Assembly (NCBI RefSeq): GCF_014145675.1
Contig: NZ_JACGZW010000014.1
Span: 1-64,000 of the forward strand
Direction: 5' to 3'
Length of the DNA stretch: 64,000 nt
From: Amycolatopsis dendrobii
GTDB lineage: Bacteria > Actinomycetota > Actinomycetes > Mycobacteriales > Pseudonocardiaceae
Shown piece by piece: positions 24,785-33,436 of the stretch. The translations under genes and the position numbers were made by a program. The notes beneath the pieces are model-generated. The model worked only from the letters and a program-made list of their open reading frames with translations. It was not told the origin of the DNA and searched no databases. Within the stretch, counting starts at the first letter, position 1. Each line of letters opens with the position of its first letter.

Positions 24785-25539
24785 TGCCCCTTTCCGTTCC
24801 CCGTCCATCCACTGTGGACGGAAGCTTCTTCGGCGGCGGCCAGCAGCTCGGGCACGAGCGCCAGCAGCCCGTCGTAGTCCAGCAGCACCTTCGGCACCGA
24901 CATCGACGCCGCGGCGAGCACTTCGCCGCCCGCGCCGCGCACCGGGGCGGAGATACAGTGGATGAAGTCCTCGTGTTCGGCATTGTCCACCGCGTACCCG
25001 CGCTCAGCGACCTGGTCCAATTCGGCCAGGTACGCCTCGGGCGTGGTGATGGTGTTGGCGGTGAGCACGACGTAGTCGATCGCACGGGCGATCTCTTCGC
25101 GTTTCGCCCGCGGCATCGCCGCCACGAGCACCTTGCCGACCGCGGTGCAGTGCAGGGGCGCGCGTTTGCCGACCCGCGAGTACATCCGGACCGCGTGGTG
25201 TCCCTCGAACTTGTCGATGTACACCACCTCGCCGTCCTCATAGGACGCCAGGTGCACAGTGTGCCCGGTGCGCGAGTTCAGCCCGGCGAGCGCTTCGTGC
25301 GAACTGCGCCGGACATCGCGGTCTTCCAGCGCCTGGTTGGCGAGGTCGAAAAGCGCGCTGCCGAGCCGGTAGTGCCGGGCCCCTTCGCGCCGCACGAAAT
25401 GGTGCGATTCGAGCGTGCGCAGCAGCCGCAGCACGGTCGTCTTGTGCACGCCGATCTCTTCGGCCAGCTCGTCGAGCGTCTTGCCGCCGCGGGCGAGACC
25501 GCCCAGCAGCGTCAGCGCGCGGTCGAGACTTTGGCTCAC
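24781..25539 (-). CDS. IclR-family transcriptional regulator
   Basis: 252 residues. N-terminal winged helix (LDRALTLLGGLARGGKTLDELAEEIGVHKTTVLRLLRTLE) and C-terminal effector domain (HTVHLASYEDGEVVYIDKFEG...PLHCTAVGKVLVA...CISAPVRGAGGEVLAAASMSVP). GTG start overlaps the kinase stop. KdgR-type IclR proteins sense 2-keto-3-deoxygluconate, matching the neighbouring kinase; that ligand is inferred. Probable binding sites are the repeated TGCAAC motifs at 26576-26616. Confidence 0.93.
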   Translation of the reverse strand: MSQSLDRALTLLGGLARGGKTLDELAEEIGVHKTTVLRLLRTLESHHFVRREGARHYRLGSALFDLANQALEDRDVRRSSHEALAGLNSRTGHTVHLASYEDGEVVYIDKFEGHHAVRMYSRVGKRAPLHCTAVGKVLVAAMPRAKREEIARAIDYVVLTANTITTPEAYLAELDQVAERGYAVDNAEHEDFIHCISAPVRGAGGEVLAAASMSVPKVLLDYDGLLALVPELLAAAEEASVHSGWTGNGKGQ

Positions 25540-26528
25540 GTCGCAACCACTCCCTCTCCGGTGAGCCGGACCGAACCCCAGCCGTCGGCGTCCGCCTGCA
25601 CCAGTTTCGTCACGACGGCCTCGGCGAGCGGCACGCCGACGTCGTCCTGAGTCAACAGTGTCGCGGCTGCTTGCAGGTGACCGCGCCGGAGCCTTGTCAG
25701 CGGGTCGGCGCCGTGCAGAGTCGCGGCCAGGAATCCGGCGGCGAAGGCGTCGCCCGCGCCGACCGGCTCGACGACGTCGACACTGAGCGCGGGCGAGAAC
25801 AGCGGTTCGGCCGAGCCCTCGACGAGCGTCGCGCCGCGTTCCCCGTGCTTGACCACCAGCGTGCGCGGACCAGGCAGAAGCTCGCGCAGCCGCACCGGAT
25901 CGCCGGTGCCCCACACCCGCTCCGCTTCGTCGTCGCCGGTCAGCACCAGGTCGGCCTTGCCGGCCAGTTCGGCGAGAACGGACTGGTCGCGTCCGGTCCA
26001 CAGCGCGGGGCGGTGGTTGACGTCGAACGACACGAGCAGGTCGCCGCGCGGACGGTCGAGCAGCGCGCGCACGAGCGCGAGGCAGCTGCCGGAAAGCGCG
26101 GGCGTGATCCCGGAGAGGTGCAGCACGCGAACGCCGGAGAAGTCCAGCCGGGACATCAGTTCCGGGCCCATGCCGGAGGCGGCGGAACCCGAGCGGTAGT
26201 AGCGGACCGGACTGCCGCCCGCGCCGCTTTCCTTCACGTACAGCCCGGTCGGGCGCGTCGGGTCGAAGACGACGCCGCGCACGTCCACGCCCGCCGACGC
26301 GATCTCGCGGACGAGCGCGCGGCCGAACGGATCGTCGCCGACCGCGCTGACCCAACCGCTGCGCACGCCGAGCGCGGGCAGGTGGCACGCGACGTTCGAC
26401 TCCGCGCCGCCGATGGTGCGCAGCCAGGTGCGCACCTCGTCCGGGGGGCCGGGTTCGGCGGGCACGAACAACGCCATCGACTCGCCGATGCAGAGCACTT
26501 CAGGCGACGCTGTCGGACTGCTGGTCAC
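25536..26528 (-). CDS. kdgK: PfkB-family sugar-acid kinase, probably 2-keto-3-deoxygluconate kinase
   Basis: 330 residues with ribokinase-fold hallmarks: IGESMALFVP, the GGAESNVACHLPALG substrate loop, the anion-hole motif PVGAGDAFAAGFLA near the C-terminus, and LVVKHGERGATLV. Closest in pattern to KDG kinases rather than ribokinase or fructokinase. It would convert KDG to KDPG for an Entner-Doudoroff-type aldolase that is not in this window. GTG at 26528 begins directly after the divergent promoter region; first gene of the leftward unit. Confidence 0.87.
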   Translation of the reverse strand: MTSSPTASPEVLCIGESMALFVPAEPGPPDEVRTWLRTIGGAESNVACHLPALGVRSGWVSAVGDDPFGRALVREIASAGVDVRGVVFDPTRPTGLYVKESGAGGSPVRYYRSGSAASGMGPELMSRLDFSGVRVLHLSGITPALSGSCLALVRALLDRPRGDLLVSFDVNHRPALWTGRDQSVLAELAGKADLVLTGDDEAERVWGTGDPVRLRELLPGPRTLVVKHGERGATLVEGSAEPLFSPALSVDVVEPVGAGDAFAAGFLAATLHGADPLTRLRRGHLQAAATLLTQDDVGVPLAEAVVTKLVQADADGWGSVRLTGEGVVAT

Positions 26529-26575
26529 TGACGTTCCTTCCCCGTTGACCTGTGGCCACCCGGATGCTACACCTA

Positions 26576-26616
26576 TGCAACGCATTTTGCGCAACGTCCG
26601 TTGCAAGATACGCAAC
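26576..26616. promoter_or_regulatory. cluster of TGCAAC half-sites between divergent units, probable IclR operators
   Basis: TGCAACG (26576-26582), CGCAACG (26590-26596), the inverted CGTTGCA (26599-26605) and CGCAAC (26611-26616) alternate within 41 bp. GCAACG-TC-CGTTGC is a perfect 14-bp palindrome at 26591-26604. It lies 12 bp before the deaminase ATG and 48 bp from the kinase start, so one regulator could control both directions. Confidence 0.65.
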
Positions 26617-26627
26617 CGAGGTCCCAG

Positions 26628-27926
26628 ATGAACAGCAACGCCGCTCTCACCGCCGCCGTCCGAGCCGGGCGCGGCGAACGGATCGACTGGCGCTTCCGCG
26701 CTCTCCCTCCGGCACTGTCCGGGCTCACTCTCGACGAAGCCGCCGCCCGCCGTGCCAAGCTCTTCGACGACGGCTTCTTCGGTCCGTTCGTGGTCATCGA
26801 CGCGGCCGCGATGGAGCACAACCTCGCCACCATGGCCCGCTGGTGCGCCGAACGCGGCATCGCGCTCGCGCCGCACGGCAAGACGACGATGGCCCCGGAG
26901 CTGTTCGCCCGGCAGCTGGAGCACGGCTCGTGGGGCATCACCGCGGCGAACGCCGGGCATGTGCGGATCTACCGCGCGTTCGGCGTGCCGCGGATCTTGC
27001 TGGCGAACCAGCTCGTCGACCCGTCCGCGTTGCGCTGGCTGGCCGGCGAACTGGCGGCGGATCCGGACTTCGAATTCGTCTGCTGGGTCGATTCGGTGCG
27101 CAGCGTCGAGCTGATGACCGACGCGCTCGCCGGCGCCAAGCGGCCCGTCGATGTGCTGGTGGAGCTGGGCGGCGAAGGCGGTCGCACCGGTGTCCGCGAC
27201 GCCGCGACCGCGCTTGCCGTTGCCGAAGCGGCGGCGCAGAGCCCGGTGCTGCGACTGCGCGGCACGGGCGGATACGAAGGCGCGCTTTCGCACCACACCG
27301 ACGAAGCGGCGCTGGCGAAAATCAGTTCCTATGTGGACAGTCTTCGCGACGCGACGATCACCTTCGCGGACAAGGGTTTGCTCGCCGACGGCCCGGTGTA
27401 CGTCACCGCGGGCGGCAGCGCGTACTTCGACCGCGTCGTGGACGAGCTGACCAAGCCCTGGCCGGACGGTCTCGACGTGGTCCCGATCCTGCGCAGCGGC
27501 GCGTACCTGACCCACGACGACGGCTTCTACCGCGAGATCTCGCCGCTCGGCGAGCACCCGCGCATCGCTGGCGTCGACAGCTTCCGTCCGGCATTGCACG
27601 CATGGGCGCAGGTCACGTCGAAGCCGACGCCGGAGCTGGCGCTGCTCACCGCGGGCAAGCGCGACCTGCCGTACGACGAAGGCATGCCGGAGCCGCAACT
27701 GCTGCGCAAGGACGGCGTCGTCACCGAGCTGACCGGGCACACCGTCCCGAAGCTCAACGACCAGCACGCGTTCCTCGAACTGCCGGAAGGGTCGCCAGTC
27801 GAGGTCGGCGACTGGGTGCGGCTCGGTCTGTCGCATCCGTGCACGACGTTCGACAAGTGGTCGCTGCTGCCGGTCGTGGACAGCGACGGCGAGACGGTGG
27901 TCGACTTCGTGCGGACGTGGTTCTGA
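26628..27926 (+). CDS. PLP-dependent D-amino-acid / sugar-amino-acid deaminase (D-threonine aldolase / D-serine dehydratase-like)
   Basis: 432 residues. Alanine-racemase-type N-terminal barrel with the PLP lysine in APHGKTTMAP (Lys85) and a C-terminal beta domain with the metal pair in LSHPC (His403, Cys405), as in D-serine dehydratase-like proteins. Known relatives act on D-threonine, D-serine or 3-hydroxy-D-amino acids. Given KDG kinase, RidA and a deacylase beside it, D-glucosaminate to KDG plus ammonia is a reasonable activity; this is inference. First gene of the rightward operon, with its stop overlapping the next start (TGATG). Confidence 0.85.
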   Translation: MNSNAALTAAVRAGRGERIDWRFRALPPALSGLTLDEAAARRAKLFDDGFFGPFVVIDAAAMEHNLATMARWCAERGIALAPHGKTTMAPELFARQLEHGSWGITAANAGHVRIYRAFGVPRILLANQLVDPSALRWLAGELAADPDFEFVCWVDSVRSVELMTDALAGAKRPVDVLVELGGEGGRTGVRDAATALAVAEAAAQSPVLRLRGTGGYEGALSHHTDEAALAKISSYVDSLRDATITFADKGLLADGPVYVTAGGSAYFDRVVDELTKPWPDGLDVVPILRSGAYLTHDDGFYREISPLGEHPRIAGVDSFRPALHAWAQVTSKPTPELALLTAGKRDLPYDEGMPEPQLLRKDGVVTELTGHTVPKLNDQHAFLELPEGSPVEVGDWVRLGLSHPCTTFDKWSLLPVVDSDGETVVDFVRTWF

Positions 27927-29521
27927 TGGACCTCGTGATCCGCGGTGCCCGAGTCGCCGACGGAACCGGGGCCCCGCTGGAAATCCGCGACGTCGGGATC
28001 ACCGGCGACCGCATCGCCGACATCGCCGCGCCGGGCGAACTGACCGCACCGCGTGTGCTCGACGCGACCGGGCAGGTCCTCTCCCCCGGTTTCATCGACA
28101 TGCACTCGCATTCCGACCTGCAAGTGCTCGCCAACCCGGACCATCTGGCGAAGATCAGCCAGGGCGTGACCACCGAGGTGCTGGGGCAGGACGGCCTCTC
28201 CTACGCGCCGGTCAACGACGAAGTGCTCGCGAGCCTGCGCCAGCAGCTGGCCGGATGGAACGACGACCCGGCGGGCTTCGACTGGAGCTGGCGCTCGGTC
28301 GGCGAGTACCTCGACCGGCTCGACCAGGGCATCGCGACGAACGCCGCGTATCTCGTGCCGCAGGGCACAGTGCGGATGCTGGTGGTGGGCTGGGAAGACC
28401 GGCCCGCCACGGACGCCGAGCTGGCGCGGATGCGGGAACTCATCGCGACCGGGCTGGAAGAAGGCGCGTTCGGGCTGTCGTCCGGGCTGACCTACACGCC
28501 CGGGATGTACGCGACCACCGAGGAACTGGTCGAGCTGTGCCGCGTGGTCGGCGAACGCGGCGGCTACTACAGCCCGCACCACCGCAGTTACGGCGCGGGC
28601 GCGCTGGAGGCGTTCGCGGAAATGGTCGACGTCTCCCGCCGCTCCGGCTGTCCGCTGCACCTCGCGCACGCGACGATGAACTTCTCGGTCAACAAGGGCA
28701 AAGCCCCGGATCTGTTGCGGCTGCTGGACCACGCGCTCGACGACGGCTGCGACATCACCCTCGACACGTACCCGTACCTGCCCGGCGCGACCTACCTGTC
28801 GGCGCTGCTGCCGAGTTGGTCTACCGAAGGCGGTCTGGAACCGACACTCGCTCGGCTGTCCGACCCGGACACTCGCGAACGCATCCGCGCCGAGATCGAA
28901 GAGTCCGGTTCGGACGGTGCGCACGGTGTGCCGATCGACTGGGACGCCATCGAAATCAACGGTGTCCGCCGCGAGGAAAACGCCGCGCTGGTGGGGCACA
29001 GCGTTCTCGCTTCCGCCCGTGCCGCCGGGAAATCCCCCGCAGAGCTGTATTTCGACACGCTCATCGACGAAAAGCTCGGCACGTCCTGCCTCATGCACGT
29101 GGGCCACGAGGAAAACGTGCAGGCCATCATGCGGCACCGCACGCACACCGGCGGCTCGGACGGCCTGCTGGTCGGCGCACGGCCGCATCCCCGCGCGTGG
29201 GGCACCTTCCCGCGGTACCTCGCGCGCTACGTCCGCGAACTGGGCGTTCTCGAACTGGCCGACTGCGTCGCGCACCTCACCGGGCGCGCGGCACGGCGGC
29301 TGGGGCTGACCGACCGGGGCCTCGTGCGTCCCGGCTACGCAGCCGATCTGGTGCTCTTCGACCCGGACACGGTCGCCGACACCGCGACGTTCGACAATCC
29401 GCGGCAACCAGCCGCGGGCCTCTCCCACGTCTTCGTCAACGGCGTCGCCGCCCTCGAAGACGGAACCCCCACCGGCGCGCTCGCCGGGCATTCCCTTCGC
29501 CATCCCCGGAGTCGACGATGA
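27926..29521 (+). CDS. N-acyl-D-amino-acid deacylase family amidohydrolase (candidate N-acetylglucosaminate deacetylase)
   Basis: 531 residues, metal-dependent amidohydrolase. The DMHSHSD motif (His60, His62) binds metal. GQDGLSYAP occupies the position where D-aminoacylases carry the metal-bridging Cys or Asp. Further metal ligands lie in YYSPHHRSYG, HLAHATMN and GSDG. The C-terminus (LVRPGYAADLVLFDPDTVAD) is typical of the small beta domain. By annotation a D-aminoacylase; by neighbourhood it may remove acetyl from N-acetyl-D-glucosaminate. Stop overlaps the permease start (ATGA). Confidence 0.87.
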   Translation: MDLVIRGARVADGTGAPLEIRDVGITGDRIADIAAPGELTAPRVLDATGQVLSPGFIDMHSHSDLQVLANPDHLAKISQGVTTEVLGQDGLSYAPVNDEVLASLRQQLAGWNDDPAGFDWSWRSVGEYLDRLDQGIATNAAYLVPQGTVRMLVVGWEDRPATDAELARMRELIATGLEEGAFGLSSGLTYTPGMYATTEELVELCRVVGERGGYYSPHHRSYGAGALEAFAEMVDVSRRSGCPLHLAHATMNFSVNKGKAPDLLRLLDHALDDGCDITLDTYPYLPGATYLSALLPSWSTEGGLEPTLARLSDPDTRERIRAEIEESGSDGAHGVPIDWDAIEINGVRREENAALVGHSVLASARAAGKSPAELYFDTLIDEKLGTSCLMHVGHEENVQAIMRHRTHTGGSDGLLVGARPHPRAWGTFPRYLARYVRELGVLELADCVAHLTGRAARRLGLTDRGLVRPGYAADLVLFDPDTVADTATFDNPRQPAAGLSHVFVNGVAALEDGTPTGALAGHSLRHPRSRR

Positions 29522-30909
29522 TCCACTGGCTGCAGACCAGCACAGCCGGTCTGCTCACCCTGGCCGCGGTGTCCATCGCGGTGCTGCTTTTCCTCATCAT
29601 CAAGGTCAAGGTCGAACCGTTCATCGCCTTGATCGTGGTGGGCCTGCTCACCGCACTGGCCGCGGGCGTGCCGGTCGGCACCCTCGTCGGCACCGCCCAG
29701 AAAACCTCGGATTCGCTGCTGGAGAAGGGCTTCGGCAGCATTCTCGGGCACATCGCGGCGATCATCGGGCTGGGCACGCTGCTCGGCTCGATCCTGGAGA
29801 AATCCGGCGGTGCGCGCGTGCTCACCGCGGCGCTGCTGCGGACGTTCGGCGAGAAACGCGCCCCGCTCGCCATGGGTCTTTCCGGGCTCATCTTCGGCAT
29901 CCCGGTATTCTTCGACATCGGCATTTTCGTGCTCGCGCCGCTGGTCTACGCGGCGGCGAAGCAGGGCGGCCGGTCGATCGTGCTGTACGCGATGCCGTTG
30001 CTGGCCGGGCTTTCCATCACGCACGCCTTCATCCCGCCGCACCCGGGGCCGGTCGCCGCGGCCGGCCTGCTGCACGTCGATCTCGGCTGGCTGATCCTGA
30101 TGGGCGCGGTCTGCGGCATCCCGGCCTGGTTCATCGGCGGCATCCTGTACTCGACGTGGATCGGCAAGCGGGTGAACGTGCCGCTGGCCGAGGACTTCGC
30201 GAAGCTCGCCGGGGAAGAAGGCGAGCAGGAAGGCCCCGCGCCCTCGCTCAAGCTGGTCGCCGGGATCATCGCGGTGCCGCTGGTGCTGATCCTCGTGGGC
30301 ACGTTCGGCAGCATCCTGCTGCCCAAGGGTTCCACCGGAGCGGGCATCGCGGCGTTCCTCGGCACCCCGGCCATCGCGCTGACCATCGCGACGCTGCTCG
30401 CTTCGTGGCTGCTCGGCCGCCGTCGCGGGATGAGCGGCGCGGACCTGGCCCAGCTTTCCGCCAACGCGCTGCGCCCGGTCGCGATGATTCTTCTGGTGGT
30501 CGGCGCGGGTTCGTTCTTCGGCGCGGTGCTGTCCGCCACCGGGATCGGCAAGGCGGTGGCCGGTTCCCTTGGCGACGCCGGGCTTCCGGTGCTGCTGGCG
30601 GCATACATCATCAGCTGCGGCATGCGCATCGCCCAGGGTTCCGCGACGGTCGCGATCGTGACGACGAGCGGCATTGTCGCGCCGACGGTGATGGAACTGC
30701 ATTACTCGCAAGCACAATTGGCGCTTCTGGTGGTCGCGATCTCGGCCGGGTCGATCATCGCCTCGCACGTGAACGACGGCGGATTCTGGATCGTGTCCCG
30801 GTACTTCGGGCTGACCGTGACGCAAACCCTGAAAACCTGGACGGCTTTGGAAACAGTCCTTTCCTTGAGCGGTTTCGGTGTGGCAGCATTGGTGATGGCA
30901 TTGGTCTGA
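29518..30909 (+). CDS. GntP-family gluconate/sugar-acid permease
   Basis: 463 residues with about 12-14 hydrophobic segments. Family motifs include the LLEKGFGSILGHIAAIIGLGTLLGSILEKSGGA block, IFGIPVFFDIGIFVL and HAFIPPHPGPVAAA. GntP members are proton symporters for gluconate and related aldonic acids or D-serine. Its place between the deacylase and lactonase suggests import of N-acetylglucosaminate or similar. ATG at 29518 overlaps the upstream stop. Confidence 0.92.
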   Translation: MIHWLQTSTAGLLTLAAVSIAVLLFLIIKVKVEPFIALIVVGLLTALAAGVPVGTLVGTAQKTSDSLLEKGFGSILGHIAAIIGLGTLLGSILEKSGGARVLTAALLRTFGEKRAPLAMGLSGLIFGIPVFFDIGIFVLAPLVYAAAKQGGRSIVLYAMPLLAGLSITHAFIPPHPGPVAAAGLLHVDLGWLILMGAVCGIPAWFIGGILYSTWIGKRVNVPLAEDFAKLAGEEGEQEGPAPSLKLVAGIIAVPLVLILVGTFGSILLPKGSTGAGIAAFLGTPAIALTIATLLASWLLGRRRGMSGADLAQLSANALRPVAMILLVVGAGSFFGAVLSATGIGKAVAGSLGDAGLPVLLAAYIISCGMRIAQGSATVAIVTTSGIVAPTVMELHYSQAQLALLVVAISAGSIIASHVNDGGFWIVSRYFGLTVTQTLKTWTALETVLSLSGFGVAALVMALV

Positions 30910-30940
30910 ACCACATCGGCACACGTTCCGGGGGTATTCG

Positions 30941-32074
30941 ATGACCGAGATTTCCCGCCGCACGTTCGTCGGAGCAGTCGGCGCGGCCGGGGCCGCCGCC
31001 GTGGTGGGCGCACAGCTCGCCACGGCGGCGCCCCGGCCGCGTGCGGCCACGACGGTGTACGTCGGCAGCTACACCAGCTCCTCGCCGGCCGGCCACGGGC
31101 TCGACGTCACCCAGCGAGCGGCGGGCAGCCCCGCGCTCACGCCGGTGCGCACGGTCCCGAAGCTGACCGACGTCTCCTGGTTCGACCGCACTCGCGACGG
31201 CCGGATCCTGTACGTCACGAACGAAAACGAGGGCGCGGAGACCGGCACGGTGTCCGCATTGGACATCTCCGACCCGGCCCGGCCGAAGCTGCTCGGGTCG
31301 ACCTCCTCCAAGGGCGGCTCGCCCACACACCTTTCGGTGCACCCGAGCCAGAAGTACGTGCTGGCCGCGAATTACGACTCCGGCAGCGTCGTAGTCCTGC
31401 CGATCAAGTCCGGCGGCAAGCTCGGCGCGGCCACCGATCTGCAGCAACACCAGGGCAAAGAGCCGCACGCGCACCAGGTCGTCACCGATCCGTCCGGCAA
31501 GTGGGTGCTCGCGGTCGACCTCGGCACCGACTCGGTGTACGTCTACTCGTTCGACACCGGCAAAGGAAAGCTGAAGCTGCACAAGCAGATCACCCTCCCC
31601 GCCGGCGCCGGCCCGCGGCACCTCGCGTTCCACCCGAACGGCACATTCGCTTACGTCGCCCAGGAACTGCGCCCGGAGATCACCGTCGCCAGCTGGGACG
31701 CCGCCACCGGCACGTTCAAGCCGATCGCCGTGGTCCCCGCGGTTCCGCCGGGCAGCACCGGCGAACTGTTCCCCGGCGAAATCACAGTGTCGCGGGACGG
31801 GAAGTTCGTCTACGCCACTGTGCGCGGCCCCAACACCATCGCCGCCTTCACCGTCGCCGACGGCGGAGCCGGGCTCAGCTTGGTCTCCTCGGCGGCGTCC
31901 GGCGGCAACTGGCCGCGGCATCTCGCGCTGGATCCGGACGAGAAGTGGTTCTACGTCTCGAACCAGCGCTCCGGCACGGTCACCTGGCTGCCGCGCGACC
32001 CGGCCACCGGCCTGCCCGGCAAGTCCGCGGGCTCGCTCGCCGTGCCGAACGTCAACTCCGTCTTCTTCGTCTGA
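30941..32074 (+). CDS. Tat-exported seven-bladed lactonase (6-phosphogluconolactonase/YbhE-like fold)
   Basis: 377 residues. Twin-arginine signal at the N-terminus (SRRTFVGAVGAAGAAAVVG, predicted mature part after about residue 29), then repeated beta-propeller blades (TTVYVGSYTSS, PTHLSVHPSQKYVLAANYDSGSVVVLPI, PHAHQVVTDPSGKWVLAVDLGTDSVYVY, RHLAFHPNGTFAYVAQEL). The export signal argues against a role on cytosolic 6-phosphogluconolactone. It could open aldonolactones made outside the cell. Follows the permease by 31 bp and is closed by a terminator at 32082. Confidence 0.88.
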   Translation: MTEISRRTFVGAVGAAGAAAVVGAQLATAAPRPRAATTVYVGSYTSSSPAGHGLDVTQRAAGSPALTPVRTVPKLTDVSWFDRTRDGRILYVTNENEGAETGTVSALDISDPARPKLLGSTSSKGGSPTHLSVHPSQKYVLAANYDSGSVVVLPIKSGGKLGAATDLQQHQGKEPHAHQVVTDPSGKWVLAVDLGTDSVYVYSFDTGKGKLKLHKQITLPAGAGPRHLAFHPNGTFAYVAQELRPEITVASWDAATGTFKPIAVVPAVPPGSTGELFPGEITVSRDGKFVYATVRGPNTIAAFTVADGGAGLSLVSSAASGGNWPRHLALDPDEKWFYVSNQRSGTVTWLPRDPATGLPGKSAGSLAVPNVNSVFFV

Positions 32075-32081
32075 GAAAAAC

Positions 32082-32107
32082 CGGGGCTGGCACGCCGCAC
32101 AGCCCCG
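32082..32107 (+). terminator. terminator after the lactonase gene
   Basis: CGGGGCTG (32082-32089) pairs with CAGCCCCG (32100-32107), followed by TCTTTCCC. It separates the deaminase-to-lactonase operon from the ABC transporter operon. Confidence 0.75.
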
Positions 32108-32113
32108 TCTTTC

Positions 32114-32128
32114 CCGGTCTCTGACCGG
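32114..32128. promoter_or_regulatory. inverted repeat before the sugar ABC operon, possible operator
   Basis: CCGGTC-TCT-GACCGG sits 22 bp upstream of the binding-protein ATG, between the terminator and a GGAG ribosome site. It recalls the GGTC/GACC halves of DasR sites, but the 3-nt centre does not match the usual 2-nt one. Confidence 0.4.
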
Positions 32129-32149
32129 TCCCCGCGACAGGAGTCACCG

Positions 32150-33433
32150 ATGAAGCTGCGTTCTGTCCTGCCCGCTGTCGCCGCGCTGGCGTTGCTCGCC
32201 GCGTGCGCGCCCACCCAATCCGGTCCGGCCGCCTCGGGCGGAAATCAAACCGACGGCACGCTGAGAGTCTGGCTGTTCGACGAGGCGAACCGCGCGCCGA
32301 AGGAGGCCGCGGTCAAGGAAGCGATCACCGAATTCGAGGCCAACCACGCCGGCGTGAAGGTCGACGTGCAGTGGGTTCCGGTCGAAGGCCGCGCGGACAA
32401 GTTCTCCGGTGCGTTCAACGACCCGTCCAACGCCCCCGACGTCGCCGAATTCGGCAACACCGACGTCTCCAGCTACGCGCAGACCGGCGCGTTGTCCGAC
32501 CTCACCAAGGACATCTCGAACTGGTCGGACGGCAAGGACCTGCTTCCGTCCGTAGTGGACACCGCCAAGGCGAACGGCAAGATCTACGGCATTCCCTGGT
32601 ACACCGGCATCCGCGCGTTGTACTACCGCACCGATGTCTTCGCCGAACTCGGTCTCAAGCCGCCCGCGACGCTGGCCGAGCTGACCGAAGACGCGCGCAA
32701 GATCCGCGAGAAGAAGCCGGATCTGTACGGCATCGCCACCGGAGGCAAGTACACCTACGCGATGCTGCCGTTCATCTGGGCCAACGGCGGCGACCTGGCC
32801 AAACAGGACAATGGCAACTGGACGTCCACTGTGGACTCTCCGCAGGCCAAGGCAGGCGTCACCGCGTACGCGAACCTGATCAAGGACGACATCTGCCCGC
32901 CCGCGGCCTGCGCCAACCTCACCGGCACGCAGAGCGTCACCGCGTTCGCCGGCGGCAAGGCGGGCATGGTGATCGGCGGCGACTTCAACCGCAAGGCCGT
33001 CGAAAAGGGCGCGGTCAAGGGCAAGTACGCGATCATGCCGCTGCCCGGCACCACCCCGGGTTCGGTCGCGCCCGCGTTCGCCGGCGGCAACCTGCTCGGC
33101 GTGTTCGGCGCGAGCCAGCGCCACGGTCTCGCGGTGCAGTTCGCCGAGCTCCTGGCCGGCATCAAGTACCAGGAGAAGATGTACGCGGCGATGGGCAACC
33201 TGCCCACCCTCTCGTCGGTGCAGAAGAAGCTCGCCGCCAGCGACCCGACGCTGAAGGCGTTCGTGGACACCCTCAGCGCGGGCACGAAGTTCGTGCCGAG
33301 CACCCCGGCGTGGTCCAAGATCGACAGCCAGAACGTCCTGCCCACCGCCGTGCAGCAGATCGCGACCGGCGGCAAGGACGCGAACGCCGCGCTGGCCGAC
33401 GCCGCCGCGGCGATGAACAAGAACTTCGGCTGA
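32150..33433 (+). CDS. sugar ABC transporter substrate-binding lipoprotein (CUT1)
   Basis: 427 residues with a lipoprotein signal ending in the lipobox LLAAC (Cys19), followed by a Ser/Gly/Ala linker and the SBP_bac_1 fold (LRVWLFDEANRAPKEAAVKEAITEFEANHAGVKVDVQWVP). It delivers oligosaccharide to the two permeases just downstream. Its coupling to a GH20 hexosaminidase suggests chitobiose or N-acetylglucosamine oligomers. No ATPase gene is in the operon; actinobacterial CUT1 systems commonly share MsiK. Confidence 0.93.
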   Translation: MKLRSVLPAVAALALLAACAPTQSGPAASGGNQTDGTLRVWLFDEANRAPKEAAVKEAITEFEANHAGVKVDVQWVPVEGRADKFSGAFNDPSNAPDVAEFGNTDVSSYAQTGALSDLTKDISNWSDGKDLLPSVVDTAKANGKIYGIPWYTGIRALYYRTDVFAELGLKPPATLAELTEDARKIREKKPDLYGIATGGKYTYAMLPFIWANGGDLAKQDNGNWTSTVDSPQAKAGVTAYANLIKDDICPPAACANLTGTQSVTAFAGGKAGMVIGGDFNRKAVEKGAVKGKYAIMPLPGTTPGSVAPAFAGGNLLGVFGASQRHGLAVQFAELLAGIKYQEKMYAAMGNLPTLSSVQKKLAASDPTLKAFVDTLSAGTKFVPSTPAWSKIDSQNVLPTAVQQIATGGKDANAALADAAAAMNKNFG

Positions 33434-33436
33434 CCC

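Noticed and set aside
32109..32130. Canonical DasR (dre) site at the ABC operon
   Set aside because: GGTC and GACC halves are present, but the centre is 3 nt instead of 2 and the outer bases do not match; kept only as a generic operator.
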